Source: Adlercreutzia sp. ZJ304 (GTDB lineage Bacteria; Actinomycetota; Coriobacteriia; Coriobacteriales; Eggerthellaceae). From it: a DNA stretch of 64,000 nucleotides. Position 1 is the first letter of the stretch. Every line of letters starts with the position of its first letter. The notes beneath the pieces were generated by a model. The model ran no database searches. It was not told the origin of the DNA and saw only the letters and a program-made list of their open reading frames with translations. The position numbers and the translations under genes were made by a program. Below are positions 54,246 to 63,752 of this stretch, one piece after another. Where the stretch lies: contig NZ_JAAKEG010000012.1 in the NCBI RefSeq assembly GCF_011039075.1, positions 1-64,000 on the forward strand, written 5' to 3'.

Positions 54246-55175
54246 ATGGCACTACAATTCCAAGACATGAAGGATCCGCGTCTGACACGTGTGGTTCTTA
54301 TTGTGTTGGTGGTAATTTCATTTGCAATGGTTACTGTGTATTCTCGCGAAGGCGAAAGCGGACTTTTGCATAGCATTCAGTCGGCTGCTCATGCAGTATT
54401 TGCGCCGCTTGAATTGCTAAGCGCACCCGCTGGGGCTGCGGTTGAGGATGCAGGGGAGGCTATAAGCGATGCAAGCGCTAGCGAAGAGACACTTTCGGCT
54501 CTGCGCGAGCGCAATGCCGAGTTGACAGAGCTTCTTACTCAAAGCGAAGAATACAGGCAAGAGGCTGAGCGTCTGCAGGGTTTGCTTGAGCTGAAAGACA
54601 CCTATGAAATAGAGGGTGTAAGCGGGCGTGTTATAGGGCGCTCTACCGATGCTTGGAATCAGACGGTAACTGTAGATATTGGCTCTAATAACGGGGTGGA
54701 AACTGGTCTTACTGTTGTGGGACCGGCGGGCGTTGTCGGGCAGGTTATATCTGTGCAGCCGGGCTCTTCTACTGTGCGTTTGCTGACCGATCCGAAATCG
54801 GGTGCGGCGGCGTTAGTGCAATCTAGCCGGGCTGAGGGCATTGTAAGAGGCTCGCTTTCCGGGCAACTAACGCTTCAAAATATTGATGCGTCGGTTAATC
54901 TTCAAGTGGGCGATGTGGTTTTAACAAGCGGGCTTGGCGGCAGCTACGTAAAGGGCTTGCTTATTGGCACTATAGTGCGCATAGAGGGCTCTGCAGGCGA
55001 TGGCTCAAGAACTATATATGTTTCCCCGAACGAAACATCGCAAGTGCTAGAAGAAGTAACAGTTATATTTAATGCTAAGGGCGATTCGTCAGCTAATCGT
55101 TCATCTGGTAATAGCGGCGGTGGCAGTTCTGCATCTGGTTCGGCGGGCTCAAACGGCGGTGGTTCAAATGAATAA
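54246..55175 (+). CDS. mreC: Rod-shape-determining protein MreC
   Basis: The 309-residue protein has one N-terminal membrane helix (VVLIVLVVISFAMVTVYS), a coiled coil (LSALRERNAELTELLTQSEE) and a beta-barrel periplasm-side domain (VIGRSTDAWNQTVTVDIGSN, GPAGVVGQV, LSGQLTLQNI). It ends in a Ser/Gly tail. Extension of the open frame back to 54123 overlaps mreB and is not real; the ATG at 54246 gives the expected short cytoplasmic start. Confidence 0.93.
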   Translation: MALQFQDMKDPRLTRVVLIVLVVISFAMVTVYSREGESGLLHSIQSAAHAVFAPLELLSAPAGAAVEDAGEAISDASASEETLSALRERNAELTELLTQSEEYRQEAERLQGLLELKDTYEIEGVSGRVIGRSTDAWNQTVTVDIGSNNGVETGLTVVGPAGVVGQVISVQPGSSTVRLLTDPKSGAAALVQSSRAEGIVRGSLSGQLTLQNIDASVNLQVGDVVLTSGLGGSYVKGLLIGTIVRIEGSAGDGSRTIYVSPNETSQVLEEVTVIFNAKGDSSANRSSGNSGGGSSASGSAGSNGGGSNE

Positions 55176-55674
55176 CAAGCCGCTTATCGTGTCTATAATT
55201 GGTGCCGTTATAGCTGTAGTTTTGCAAGCAACTGTAGCGCCTGCAATGGAGATAGCTTCGGCGCTGCCAAATTTCATACTGGCATATGTTTTGGCTTTGG
55301 CTGTGTCGCGCCCCGAAAGCGGTCTTGTTATGCCGTTTTTACTGGGGCTTATATTCGATCTTATGGGTACAGGACCAGTGGGCGCTATGGCGCTAATATG
55401 TACGCTAATGGCATTTGCGCTGTCGCGTTTGTCAGTTGTGTTAGATAACGATACTTTATTTATGCCTATTGTGCTTATTATTGCAGGGTCGCTAATATCC
55501 AATATTGTGTACGGCATACTAATTATTGCGTGCGGAATGGATGTTAGCATTTTGGAAGCACTCGTAGGGCGTGCGCTGCCTTGTGGCATATACGATGCCG
55601 TGTTGGCGCTAGTTATGTTTCCGCTGCTTTTGCGTTTGATGCAGCTTGGCGAAAACCAGATGCGCATGCACTAG
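55168..55674 (+). CDS. mreD: Rod-shape-determining protein MreD
   Basis: The 168-residue protein has five hydrophobic segments and the MreD-like MPFLLGLIFDLMGTGPVGAMAL. It begins with an ATG that overlaps the mreC stop by 8 bases (AATGAATAA). The family is poorly conserved, so the call relies on size, topology and position between mreC and mrdA. Confidence 0.88.
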   Translation: MNNKPLIVSIIGAVIAVVLQATVAPAMEIASALPNFILAYVLALAVSRPESGLVMPFLLGLIFDLMGTGPVGAMALICTLMAFALSRLSVVLDNDTLFMPIVLIIAGSLISNIVYGILIIACGMDVSILEALVGRALPCGIYDAVLALVMFPLLLRLMQLGENQMRMH

Positions 55675-55711
55675 CTTGTGTGCTGTGCGCCGATGGAAGT
55701 GGAGTTAAGAC

Positions 55712-57844
55712 GTGCTTGTTGCCGTTTTGGCAGGAATAATTGCAGCAGTAATAGCGGTATGTATAGTAGCCGTTATCGTTGTGCTGCGGCAACGCTATGT
55801 CGAAACGCATGCCACTACTGTATCCGATATGTCTACCTTAGATACTGTCGGTGTTGGCGCAGAAGATGATGAAGACATACGTGTAAAATCGGGTGAAGCA
55901 GCAACCGCAAAGCCATCGGATGGGTTGTCTAAGCGCTTCGGAGTTCTGGGCGTTTTGGCTGCAGCAATATTTGCTACTCTTGGGGCAAAACTGTGGTCCA
56001 TGCAGATAATGAACTCTGGCGAATATTCCAGTGAGGCAGAGAAAAATCTGTATACGACCGTGCGCACGCCGGCACCTCGCGGAAGCATTTTCGATCGCAA
56101 TGGTCGCGTGCTTGTAACAAATCGCGCCAGTCAAACGGTGCTAGCCGAGTCGGAAGTATCCGATTCATACGATACTATACGCAGGCTGTCTTCAGTTCTA
56201 GGGCTGCCTGTGGGAATTGTGCGGCAGCGCCTAGCGGACACTTCGCACGGGGCGCAAAGTCAGCGCATAATAGCATCCGATGTTCGCTTGCGCGACGTTG
56301 CTTTCATCTCCGAACACGCAGATGCCTTTCCGGGCGTTAGCGTTGAAACGCGCACAGTGCGTGCTTACCCGAATGCTGCGCTTGCAGCACACGTGCTAGG
56401 CTACACCGGTTCTCCCACTGAAGACGAATTGTCAGTAACGGTGGAAGGTCGCGAAATAGATTCAAATGACATTCTTGGGAAAAGCGGCATAGAAGCGTTT
56501 TACGACAATGTGCTTTCTGGTGAAAAAGGTCAACGCAACGTTATGGTTGATGCGTCGGGAAATGTTGTGTCGGTTACTAGCGAAACTGCGCCAACGCAAG
56601 GTTCAGACATATATCTAACGATAAATTCTGCAATACAGTATGCCGCCGATCAGGCGCTTGCAAAAATGATAGCCCCTACAGGTGAGATAGGCACAGGTAG
56701 TGGTGTTGCCGGTGCAGTAGTTGCGCTTGATGCGCGCGATGGTGGTGTGCTTGCTATGGCAAGCTATCCAACCTTCGATCCGTCGAATTTCACAAACGGA
56801 ATTCCGCAAGACATATGGGATTTATACAACACCGAAGAATCGCACGCACCCATGCTTAATCGCACTATTAATGGGCAATATGCTGCGGCATCTACATTCA
56901 AAGCCTTTACGTCTATGGCTGGAATGGAATACGGCTATGCCACCGAAAGTTCTTATTGGACATGCACTGGCAAGTGGGACGGTTTTAACACGGGCGCGCC
57001 GCAATGGTGCTGGGAACATAAAGGTCACGGCACGCTAGATCTTAGTGGCGGCATTATTCATTCATGCGACACCGTATTCTACGAAATAGCTAAGGCGTTT
57101 TACGATCATGGTCCCGATGGTACGGGCGAAATTTCCGCTACGGCACTTCAGGAATATGTCGAGAAGTACAATTTTGGTAAAGCTACCGGTATAGATTTGA
57201 AGAATGAATCGGTGGGGCGTGTGCCAACGCCTGAATGGAAAGCCGAGCATTGGCGAAACGTTCCCTCTGAGGCGACATGGCGCGGCGGCGACTACACTAA
57301 TATGATTATTGGACAAGGCGATATATTAGTAACGCCGCTGCAAGTTGCTGCGGGTTATTGCGGAATATCTACCGGCAAAATTATGAAGCCGCATCTGCTG
57401 AAAGAGGTGCGCAATGCCGCTGGCGATGTGGCTATGACGTTTGAACCAGAGGTGCTTGCTGAACCCGATGTTAACTTGGACGATTTGAATTATGTACGCA
57501 ATGCTTTGCGCGGCATGATTATTTATAACGATAAAGTTCGCGACATGTTTGACGAAGAAGGTTTGCAGGCGGCTGGTAAGTCGGGCACGGCAGAACACAC
57601 CGACAGAGCAGACGATGCTTGGTTTGTGGCATATGCTCCCTACGATAATCCGAAATATGTGGTGGCTTGCATTCTTGAACAGGGTCGTAGTGGCAGCAAA
57701 ACTGCGGCGAAGGTTGTCGCGCAAGTGCTAGGTGCGGCTATGCGCGCCGATGCGGGCGAAGATGGAGAAGTTGGGCGCGTGGCTGGTTCGTCTGGCAAGT
57801 CGCTCGTGTTGAATTTCTCGGCTGATGAAGGGCGTGAGGAATAA
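55712..57844 (+). CDS. mrdA: Penicillin-binding protein 2 (elongation transpeptidase)
   Basis: The 710-residue class B PBP has two N-terminal hydrophobic segments (1-27 and about 75-95), a pedestal (TPAPRGSIFDRNGRVLV) and the transpeptidase domain with SxxK at S394-K397 (ASTFKAF), the SxD motif at S451 (HSCDTVF) and KSGTAE at about K623. It crosslinks peptidoglycan together with RodA. The start is a GTG at 55712 with GGAG 10 bases upstream. The extra first membrane segment and acidic linker before the usual PBP2 start are unusual. Its stop overlaps the rodA start (TAATG). Confidence 0.93.
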   Translation: MLVAVLAGIIAAVIAVCIVAVIVVLRQRYVETHATTVSDMSTLDTVGVGAEDDEDIRVKSGEAATAKPSDGLSKRFGVLGVLAAAIFATLGAKLWSMQIMNSGEYSSEAEKNLYTTVRTPAPRGSIFDRNGRVLVTNRASQTVLAESEVSDSYDTIRRLSSVLGLPVGIVRQRLADTSHGAQSQRIIASDVRLRDVAFISEHADAFPGVSVETRTVRAYPNAALAAHVLGYTGSPTEDELSVTVEGREIDSNDILGKSGIEAFYDNVLSGEKGQRNVMVDASGNVVSVTSETAPTQGSDIYLTINSAIQYAADQALAKMIAPTGEIGTGSGVAGAVVALDARDGGVLAMASYPTFDPSNFTNGIPQDIWDLYNTEESHAPMLNRTINGQYAAASTFKAFTSMAGMEYGYATESSYWTCTGKWDGFNTGAPQWCWEHKGHGTLDLSGGIIHSCDTVFYEIAKAFYDHGPDGTGEISATALQEYVEKYNFGKATGIDLKNESVGRVPTPEWKAEHWRNVPSEATWRGGDYTNMIIGQGDILVTPLQVAAGYCGISTGKIMKPHLLKEVRNAAGDVAMTFEPEVLAEPDVNLDDLNYVRNALRGMIIYNDKVRDMFDEEGLQAAGKSGTAEHTDRADDAWFVAYAPYDNPKYVVACILEQGRSGSKTAAKVVAQVLGAAMRADAGEDGEVGRVAGSSGKSLVLNFSADEGREE

Positions 57845-59109
57845 TGCCGCTTCCTCAGATTGACTCGGTCGGTATTGCTGCGCCGTCTAAGGGCAAGCGC
57901 GGGCGCGAGAAGTATTCTGCACCACAGCCTTCAAACCGTCGTCCGCTGCCGTTTTCAAACATAATACCTTGGCCCTTTGTTGTGGTAGTTATGTTGTTGG
58001 TGGGCTTTGGTTTGGTTGTGTGCTGGTCGGCTGTTCAAGGCTACGAACGCTACAGCTTCACGCGACAGGCTGCCGGAGTTTGCGCGGGGCTAATACTAAT
58101 GGCTATAGTGTGGGCTTTCGACTATCGAAAACTTGCCGGCGCATTTGTGCCTCTTTTGGTTATAACCGTTGTGCTAATTTTGTCGCCGCATCTTCCGGTT
58201 ATAGGCGTTACCACTATGGGCGCAACCTCGTGGATAAACATAGGCACGCAAATACAGCCGGGCGAATTTGCAAAAGTTACAGTGGTGTTGTTCGCGTCTA
58301 GTTTGGTTGCCCGATACGGCGGCAAATTGGACGATTTTAAGGAATACTGCAAAGTTGTAGGGCTACTTGCCATACCGTTTTTGTGCATTATGACGCAGCC
58401 CGACCTTGGCACTGGTTTGGTGTATATGTTTATAGCAGCCACGGTGCTTATTATGGGCGGTGCGCGTGCGAAGTATATAATTGCGACCATTGTGCTGCTT
58501 ATTGCGGTTATAGCGGCAGTATTTTTTGTAGACGAGTTTTTGAAATACGAAACCGACGACGGCACCATAGAATACCGGCTTTTGAAGAATTACCAGCGCA
58601 AGCGCCTGTTTGTGTTTATGAACCAAGGCAATGCCGATTACAGCTCTGATGCTTATAACTTACAGCAAGCCATGATAGCCATAGGTTCAGGTGGTCTTTT
58701 CGGAAAGGGCTTGGGTTCTTCCACCCAATCTTCGCTAGGCTTTTTGCCTGAAGCGCCGACAGACTTCATCTTCTGCGTGCTGGCTGAGGAATTGGGCTTT
58801 GTTGGAGTATTGGTACTTATAGCGCTTTATGCTTCTCTTGTGTTTGTTTGTATTCGAATTGCCCGCAGTTGCGGTAATTTATTCGGAATGCTTATCGTAT
58901 GTGCCATTGTTGGTATGTGGCTGTTCCAGATACTTGAAAACATAGGAATGTGTTGCGGGCTTATGCCTATTACCGGTATTCCGCTGCCATTCGTTAGCTA
59001 CGGTTCTTCGTTCATGGTGGTGAATTTCATCATGTTAGGGTTAATAGGTTCAGTGTATTGTCACGAATCTAAGTTGGGAAGGGGAATGCAATATGGCTCT
59101 GCCCGTTGA
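57844..59109 (+). CDS. rodA: SEDS glycosyltransferase RodA
   Basis: The 421-residue protein has about ten membrane segments and the SEDS signatures GATSWINIGTQIQPGEFAKV, MTQPDLGTGLVY, GLGSSTQSSLGFLPEAPTDF and ITGIPLPFVSYGSSF. It polymerises lipid II with PBP2. A 30-residue basic cytoplasmic tail (SKGKRGREKYSAP) precedes the first helix. Its end overlaps the next gene by 17 bases. Confidence 0.95.
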   Translation: MPLPQIDSVGIAAPSKGKRGREKYSAPQPSNRRPLPFSNIIPWPFVVVVMLLVGFGLVVCWSAVQGYERYSFTRQAAGVCAGLILMAIVWAFDYRKLAGAFVPLLVITVVLILSPHLPVIGVTTMGATSWINIGTQIQPGEFAKVTVVLFASSLVARYGGKLDDFKEYCKVVGLLAIPFLCIMTQPDLGTGLVYMFIAATVLIMGGARAKYIIATIVLLIAVIAAVFFVDEFLKYETDDGTIEYRLLKNYQRKRLFVFMNQGNADYSSDAYNLQQAMIAIGSGGLFGKGLGSSTQSSLGFLPEAPTDFIFCVLAEELGFVGVLVLIALYASLVFVCIRIARSCGNLFGMLIVCAIVGMWLFQILENIGMCCGLMPITGIPLPFVSYGSSFMVVNFIMLGLIGSVYCHESKLGRGMQYGSAR

Positions 59110-60160
59110 TGTAGGAGCTTTGCTAAAAGCGGCAACGAATACTGAAGATGCAGTAAAGACACCTATTTCGGTGTCGGTTTATATAGATGATACGGCTGCG
59201 GGTGAATGTGTAGCATTTGTACGCGGGTTGTTTGCTGGCGCTACTGGCGATAATGCTCGTGTGTCTGTTTCTTATATAGACGAGCATATAGAGCCGCATC
59301 CTCGCGATGATATGGCTGTTATTGTAGGCGGCTTAAACGATTGCATAGGTAAAGATGCAGCGTCTATTCGAGACGCAGGTGTGCCGGTAATGGTGGCTAC
59401 CACTATGCCTAAAATAGTAGAAGATATAACGTGCGCTAATGGTTACCCCATTCCTACAGGCGATCTTATTTCTCCTTTGCGCGCGCCTTCCAAGATGCCG
59501 TTTCAGAAGGGCGGCGCTGATGCCTTCGCGCTGCCTGCAGGTGAGATAATTGAATTAACTGAAGATTCTAAGAGCGAATTTGTTTCAAATATTGGGAACT
59601 GGATTATAGCTGCGTGCCCCGATCGCAAGCTGGCATTCGCGCATGCGTTTCCGTTCGTTAGGCGACCGCTTGCACGCGAAGCTATAACGTCTACGTCGCT
59701 TCAAAATGCTGGCGTAGGTTTGCTGCCCATAATACCCGGTGCCGACATGCCTATAATGACGCTTAATCAGGCGAAAATGCTTATGCAAATAGCGGCGGTA
59801 TATGGTCAGCCACTAGATAAAACTCGTCTTCCCGAATTGGCGGCTTTGGTGGGCAATGCTTTTCTTTGTCGTAGTTTGGCGCGCAGTTTTGCGAAGGCGG
59901 TGCCTTTTGCAGGGTTTGCCATAAGCGCTGCTGTTGGTTTTGCGGCTACCGAAGCTGTAGGCAGGGCGGCTATAGAATATTTCGAAGTGGGCGGCAATGC
60001 TGCTGGTCTTGCTAATGTAGTGAAGCAAGCCACTGGTGAGGCGGTTGATATTGCGCAAAAAGCCAGTGTAACGCCTACTGGCAAAGCAGTTATACGCGCA
60101 GCTAAAAGGGGCGTTAAAGGCGCGGCTGGCATGGTTTTCGGTAAAGCGGCTCGCCGATGA
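59093..60160 (+). CDS. Uncharacterised membrane-associated protein of the rod operon
   Basis: The 355-residue protein overlaps rodA by 17 bases and the next gene by 4, so it belongs to the operon. The N-terminal 110 residues (ISVSVYIDDTAAGECVAFVR, DDMAVIVGGLND, GVPVMVATTMP) look like an alpha/beta fold without a P-loop. The middle (MPIMTLNQAKMLMQIAAVYG, NAFLCRSLARSFAKAVPFAG, FAISAAVGFAATEAVGRAAI) resembles the DUF697 membrane domain of some GTPases. The end is basic and helical. I cannot assign a function; placement suggests a link to wall elongation. Confidence 0.65.
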   Translation: MALPVDVGALLKAATNTEDAVKTPISVSVYIDDTAAGECVAFVRGLFAGATGDNARVSVSYIDEHIEPHPRDDMAVIVGGLNDCIGKDAASIRDAGVPVMVATTMPKIVEDITCANGYPIPTGDLISPLRAPSKMPFQKGGADAFALPAGEIIELTEDSKSEFVSNIGNWIIAACPDRKLAFAHAFPFVRRPLAREAITSTSLQNAGVGLLPIIPGADMPIMTLNQAKMLMQIAAVYGQPLDKTRLPELAALVGNAFLCRSLARSFAKAVPFAGFAISAAVGFAATEAVGRAAIEYFEVGGNAAGLANVVKQATGEAVDIAQKASVTPTGKAVIRAAKRGVKGAAGMVFGKAARR

Positions 60161-62046
60161 TAAAGACTAATTTATGGCAGCGCCTCCAACCTCTTCTGCG
60201 CCAAATTGAACGTCCATCTCGCTATATTGGTAGCGAATGGGGCGCTTTTGAGCCCCGCGCTAACAGCGATTTTGCGTTTTGCATGGTTTACCCAGACACT
60301 TACGAGCTAGGGCAGCCAAATCAGGCTATTCGAATACTGGTAAATGCTGTTGCTAAGCTTGAAAATGTGGCTTCTGAGCGCGCGTTTCTTCCTGCGCCTG
60401 ACATGGCTTGTGCAATGCGCAAGGCAAACATTCCAATGTTTTCGCTAGAAAGCTGTGCGCCTTTGCACGAATTTGACGTTGTGGGCATAACGCTTCCTCA
60501 TGAACTTGCGGCAACAAATGTGCTGGAAGCGCTAGATTTGGCAGGCATTCCGCTGCGTGCAGCCGATCGCGCCGAAGATGACCCTATAGTAATAGCTGGC
60601 GGGCCGTGCGCTATGAACCCTGAGCCTTACGCGCCGTTTTTTGACGCTATTTCTATAGGCGAGGGCGAAGAATCTGTACCTGAAATAGTTCAGACGGTGC
60701 GCACGCTGCGCAGAGCTGGCGCGCGGCGTAAAGATATATTGCGGGCTTTAGTTGATATTCAGAGTACATATGTGCCTTCGCTTTATAGGCAGCTAAATGA
60801 ACAGGATGCGCAAAAGCAGGGCGCGTGGGTTGTGCCTGCAGAAGATGGCGTGCCTGCGCAAATTGTGCGGCGCGTGTTTGAGGGTTTTGCCGAATCGGAT
60901 GCTTGGGAGCCCTGCGTAGTGCCCTATGTTGAAGCCGTGCACGACAGGTTGAATGTTGAAGTTTTGCGCGGGTGTGCTAGGGGGTGCAGGTTCTGTCAGG
61001 CGGGAATGATGTATAGACCTGTACGTGAGCGCTCGGCGGACAATATTGTTTCGGCGGTTCTGCGTGGACTTGAACAGACTGGATATGATGAAGTGTCGCT
61101 AACGTCGCTTTCGACCACCGACCATTCTCAGATAGAGGAAATTTTGCAGCGCTTGAACAAGGCATGCGAAGGGCGTGGAGTTCGTATATCGGTGCCTTCG
61201 CAGCGCTTAGATTCTTTTGGTGTGAAAATGGCTGATTTGGTTGCCGGGCAGAAAAAGGGCGGTCTGACATTTGCTCCAGAGGCAGGCACGCAGCGCCTTC
61301 GCGACATAATAAATAAAAACGTTACTGAAGACGATTTGTTTTGCGCAATTGATGCAGCTTGTGCAGCTGGTTGGCGCAGGTGTAAGCTCTACTTTATGAT
61401 AGGTCTTCCCGGTGAGACAGATGAAGACGTGCTTGGTATAACCGATCTGGCTGATAGGGCATACGAGCGCATGAAGGAAGCCACGCCGCCCGAACAGCGT
61501 GGGGCGCTTGCTATGACTGTCAGCGTTGGAGTTTTTGTGCCGAAGGCGCAGACACCGTTTCAGTGGGATGGGCAGATTACCTGCGAAGAGGCGCTTAGGC
61601 GCGTAGGGCTTTTGCGGCATTCTGTTCGACACCGCGCGGTTCGAATTAGTTATCACGATCCGCAGGCGAGTTTTGTTGAGGCTGTAATGAGTCGCGGTGG
61701 GCGCAATTGTGCTGATTTGGTTGAAGCTGCATGGAGGCATGGTGCGTGCTTTGATGCGTGGACTGAACTTTTCAACGAAGGCGCTTGGCGACAGGCGGCT
61801 GCCGACACTGGCATAGACCCCGAGCAAATAGCCGCTGCGCAGTATGAGCCTGAATATGTTATGCCGTGGGCGCATATTTCAGCTGGGGTATCAACCAAGT
61901 ATTTACAACTTGAGCGAAAGCGCGCGTCTAAAGGGGAAACAACGCCCGACTGCACATATGAAAAATGCACGGCTTGTGGTGTTTGCCCGGCAACCAATAC
62001 GCAAAACGTGTTAGCTAGAGCGCGCGGTGCGGAAGGCGTGATGTAA
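60157..62046 (+). CDS. TIGR03960-type B12-binding-like radical SAM protein
   Basis: The 629-residue protein has an N-terminal cobalamin-binding-like region (FCMVYPDTYELGQPNQAIRI, IVIAGGPCAMNPEPYAPFFD), the radical SAM cluster motif RGCARGCRFCQAG (C273, C277, C280), a TIM-barrel region and a C-terminal Cys-rich end CTYEKCTACGVCPA. The family regularly occurs with a DUF2344/TIGR03936 partner, as here, and beside RNase G and ribosomal genes; its reaction is not established, tRNA or ribosome modification being possible. The next gene starts 1 base after its stop. Confidence 0.92.
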   Translation: MIKTNLWQRLQPLLRQIERPSRYIGSEWGAFEPRANSDFAFCMVYPDTYELGQPNQAIRILVNAVAKLENVASERAFLPAPDMACAMRKANIPMFSLESCAPLHEFDVVGITLPHELAATNVLEALDLAGIPLRAADRAEDDPIVIAGGPCAMNPEPYAPFFDAISIGEGEESVPEIVQTVRTLRRAGARRKDILRALVDIQSTYVPSLYRQLNEQDAQKQGAWVVPAEDGVPAQIVRRVFEGFAESDAWEPCVVPYVEAVHDRLNVEVLRGCARGCRFCQAGMMYRPVRERSADNIVSAVLRGLEQTGYDEVSLTSLSTTDHSQIEEILQRLNKACEGRGVRISVPSQRLDSFGVKMADLVAGQKKGGLTFAPEAGTQRLRDIINKNVTEDDLFCAIDAACAAGWRRCKLYFMIGLPGETDEDVLGITDLADRAYERMKEATPPEQRGALAMTVSVGVFVPKAQTPFQWDGQITCEEALRRVGLLRHSVRHRAVRISYHDPQASFVEAVMSRGGRNCADLVEAAWRHGACFDAWTELFNEGAWRQAAADTGIDPEQIAAAQYEPEYVMPWAHISAGVSTKYLQLERKRASKGETTPDCTYEKCTACGVCPATNTQNVLARARGAEGVM

Positions 62047-62047
62047 T

Positions 62048-62692
62048 ATGGCTGACCCTAGACTGTTTCGCTTGCGCGTTACTTATTCGAAGTCGGGCAG
62101 ATTGGCAATGCTTTCACATTTGGAAGTGGCTCGCGCACTTGAGCGTACAGTTCGACGCGCCGGGCTTCCGTTTGCAGTAACTAATGGGTTTTCGCCGCAT
62201 ATGCGCATAGCTTTTGGCGCGGCACTTCCTGTGGGCGTGGGTGGTAATGCGGAATTTTTCGACATCTTCCTTACCAGCTATTTAGCGCCAAAGAAAGCTT
62301 TGGAAGCGTTGTGGAATTTTAGTGCACCAGATTTAATGCCTACCGCTTGCGAATACGTGGAACCTAGTGCAGCTGCTGCATCGGTGGCTTGCCCGGTTAG
62401 CACTTATGAAGCATTACTTAGCGCCAGTGTTGGAGGCTTGGAGATTCCCGACACGGTAGAGGTGGTGCGCAAAAAGAAGCGCAAAGTATTAGAGGTGCGC
62501 GAATTTCTTGTGGGAGATGTGTGCGTATCGGGCAATTCGGTTGTATTTACGTTGCAGGCGAAACCTACTGGGTCGTTGCGTGCAGATATATTTTTGGATG
62601 CATGTATAGATCTTTTGAAAACAAATGGCGTTGCGCCGAACGACCTTTGCATAGTGTCCATAAACCGAATCGCGCAAAATTCGTCAGATTAA
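62048..62692 (+). CDS. TIGR03936-type (DUF2344) partner of radical SAM protein
   Basis: The 214-residue protein has the family start LRVTYSKSGRLAMLSHLEVARALERTVRRAG and GFSPHMRIAFGAALPVGVGG. In other genomes it is fused to or adjacent to the TIGR03960 protein, so the two probably act together. It ends the operon that began at mreB or at rodA. Confidence 0.92.
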   Translation: MADPRLFRLRVTYSKSGRLAMLSHLEVARALERTVRRAGLPFAVTNGFSPHMRIAFGAALPVGVGGNAEFFDIFLTSYLAPKKALEALWNFSAPDLMPTACEYVEPSAAAASVACPVSTYEALLSASVGGLEIPDTVEVVRKKKRKVLEVREFLVGDVCVSGNSVVFTLQAKPTGSLRADIFLDACIDLLKTNGVAPNDLCIVSINRIAQNSSD

Positions 62693-62695
62693 GGG

Positions 62696-62723
62696 TTGTG
62701 CGATTTTTATATATTGGTATAAT
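62696..62723 (+). promoter_or_regulatory. Promoter of tRNA-Asp
   Basis: TTGTGC (62696-62701), 16 bases and TATAAT (62718-62723) are followed 35 bases later by the tRNA. The -10 box is perfect. Confidence 0.65.
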
Positions 62724-62758
62724 TATCGGGCTGCGCAAGGCGTAGCAACCGTGAATGC

Positions 62759-62835
<77 letters not shown>

Positions 62836-62877
62836 TTAAAACTCCACTAAGAGCCACTTTTCGACTCTGAGCTTTTA

Positions 62878-63033
62878 TCAAACAAATCTTTTTATCCTGA
62901 AGTGTAATTCCAAAGTGCAAACGAGGTCGGCAACTTGGAACAAGCGATACATATCAGGCTGAACAACCCTGAACTCAACGTTGCTCATATTGGCATATAG
63001 GCAGAAAAGTGTGTCTGTTTTAGTCGATTGCAT
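62878..63033 (-). pseudogene. DUF3800 C-terminal remnant
   Basis: Read on the minus strand, a 51-codon frame has NVEFRVVQPDMYRLFQVADL followed by VCTLEL, the conserved C-terminal block of DUF3800 proteins (compare SQVADYLCTLELTALKF in the gene at 25936). There is no DES motif or N-terminal half. This is a second decayed DUF3800 gene in the window. Confidence 0.6.
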
Positions 63034-63076
63034 ATTGATAGGACGCGCTGTTGTGGAACTCTGACCAAACCAGACC

Positions 63077-63321
63077 GTGTGTTGCCTTCGTCACTTTTTA
63101 GGCGAAAAATGGTCAAAACTTCCGACTTTCCACAGTCTATAATGCCAAATTACGCCAATTACGAATCAAAATAGAATTGGAGAACCCTGTTTGCCCAGTG
63201 TCCTCCACAATTCAAGTTAGCTATGTGGCACTATGACCATGGAAAGCTGGAAGTTTTGACCATTTTTCTAACTTTTTTGAACTAGTATGCGGATGAGTTG
63301 AATCGTAATCTAGCGTCAAGG
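63077..63321. repeat. Long repeat shared with 574-817 (contains MITE-like copy 5)
   Basis: It matches 574-817 at both ends. The last about 36 bases (TATGCGGATGAGTTGAATCG and on) are the same bases that encode YADELNRNLASR in the tcmP remnant at 782, but here no tcmP frame continues beyond 63321. Confidence 0.85.
63104..63268. mobile_element. MITE-like inverted-repeat element, copy 5
   Basis: Arms GAAAAATGGTCAAAACTTCC and GGAAGTTTTGACCATTTTTC with the interior in the orientation of copies 1 and 3. At 165 bp it equals copy 1 in length. It lies between a DUF3800 fragment and a transposase fragment. Confidence 0.8.
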
Positions 63322-63498
63322 TGTTGAGAGTTTACCCAAAAGCCATTCAACAAACACTTTAAGCTATCTTGCGGAGGTATCGTTTCTCCTAACACTAGAG
63401 CCTCCGCACAAGGTGCATTTCCACCTCTGCCTTCCGGCTTTTGTAAACCCATTTTTCTTCATCTTGTCGCCGCAGATCGCACATTTTTTAGTAAACAC
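63322..63498 (-). pseudogene. Zinc-ribbon transposase N-terminus (IS1249/IS256-like), truncated
   Basis: On the minus strand a GTG at 63498 with AGGGGTGAGCA before it opens a frame: TKKCAICGDKMKKNGFTKAG then RQRWKCTLCGGSSVRR. The two CxxC pairs and the RWKC spacing are those of the zinc ribbon that starts IS1249-type transposases. A TAG at 63366-63364 interrupts it; past it the frame reads LKVFVEWLLGKLSTP, as expected in such proteins, until the duplicated repeat cuts it at 63321. The catalytic DDE region is absent. Confidence 0.65.
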
Positions 63499-63752
63499 TG
63501 CTCACCCCTGTCCATAACTGACTTTTTCTTGGAAAAAGCTTGCCTGAACAGGCATGTCAAGTCAGAATCCTACACACTTTTGCCTATATGTCCTCATATT
63601 TGCACTGAAGATGATTTTCAGCCTATATGCCATATTCTTAGGTTCGCTAGCTTGACGCGGATTCGGATTCGTCTGCATCGGAAATTGCGATTGGAGATAG
63701 CAACTCACCTATAATGGCTACATTAATGCTAGGCGCGAACTCAGGAGATGCC
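63499..63752. other. Intergenic region before the last gene
   Basis: No gene is seen. TATAAT at 63710-63715 with TTGCGA 19 bases before it could be the promoter of the following gene, and AGGAG at 63743 its ribosome binding site. Confidence 0.4.

Noticed and set aside
61207-61875. 222-codon minus-strand frame inside the radical SAM gene
   Set aside because: The plus-strand protein is conserved throughout; the reverse frame has no motif.
63104-63498. The MITE-like arms as the ends of the zinc-ribbon transposase element
   Set aside because: The transposase fragment lies next to only one of five copies and the tcmP scar separates them, so nothing here shows that the two belong together.
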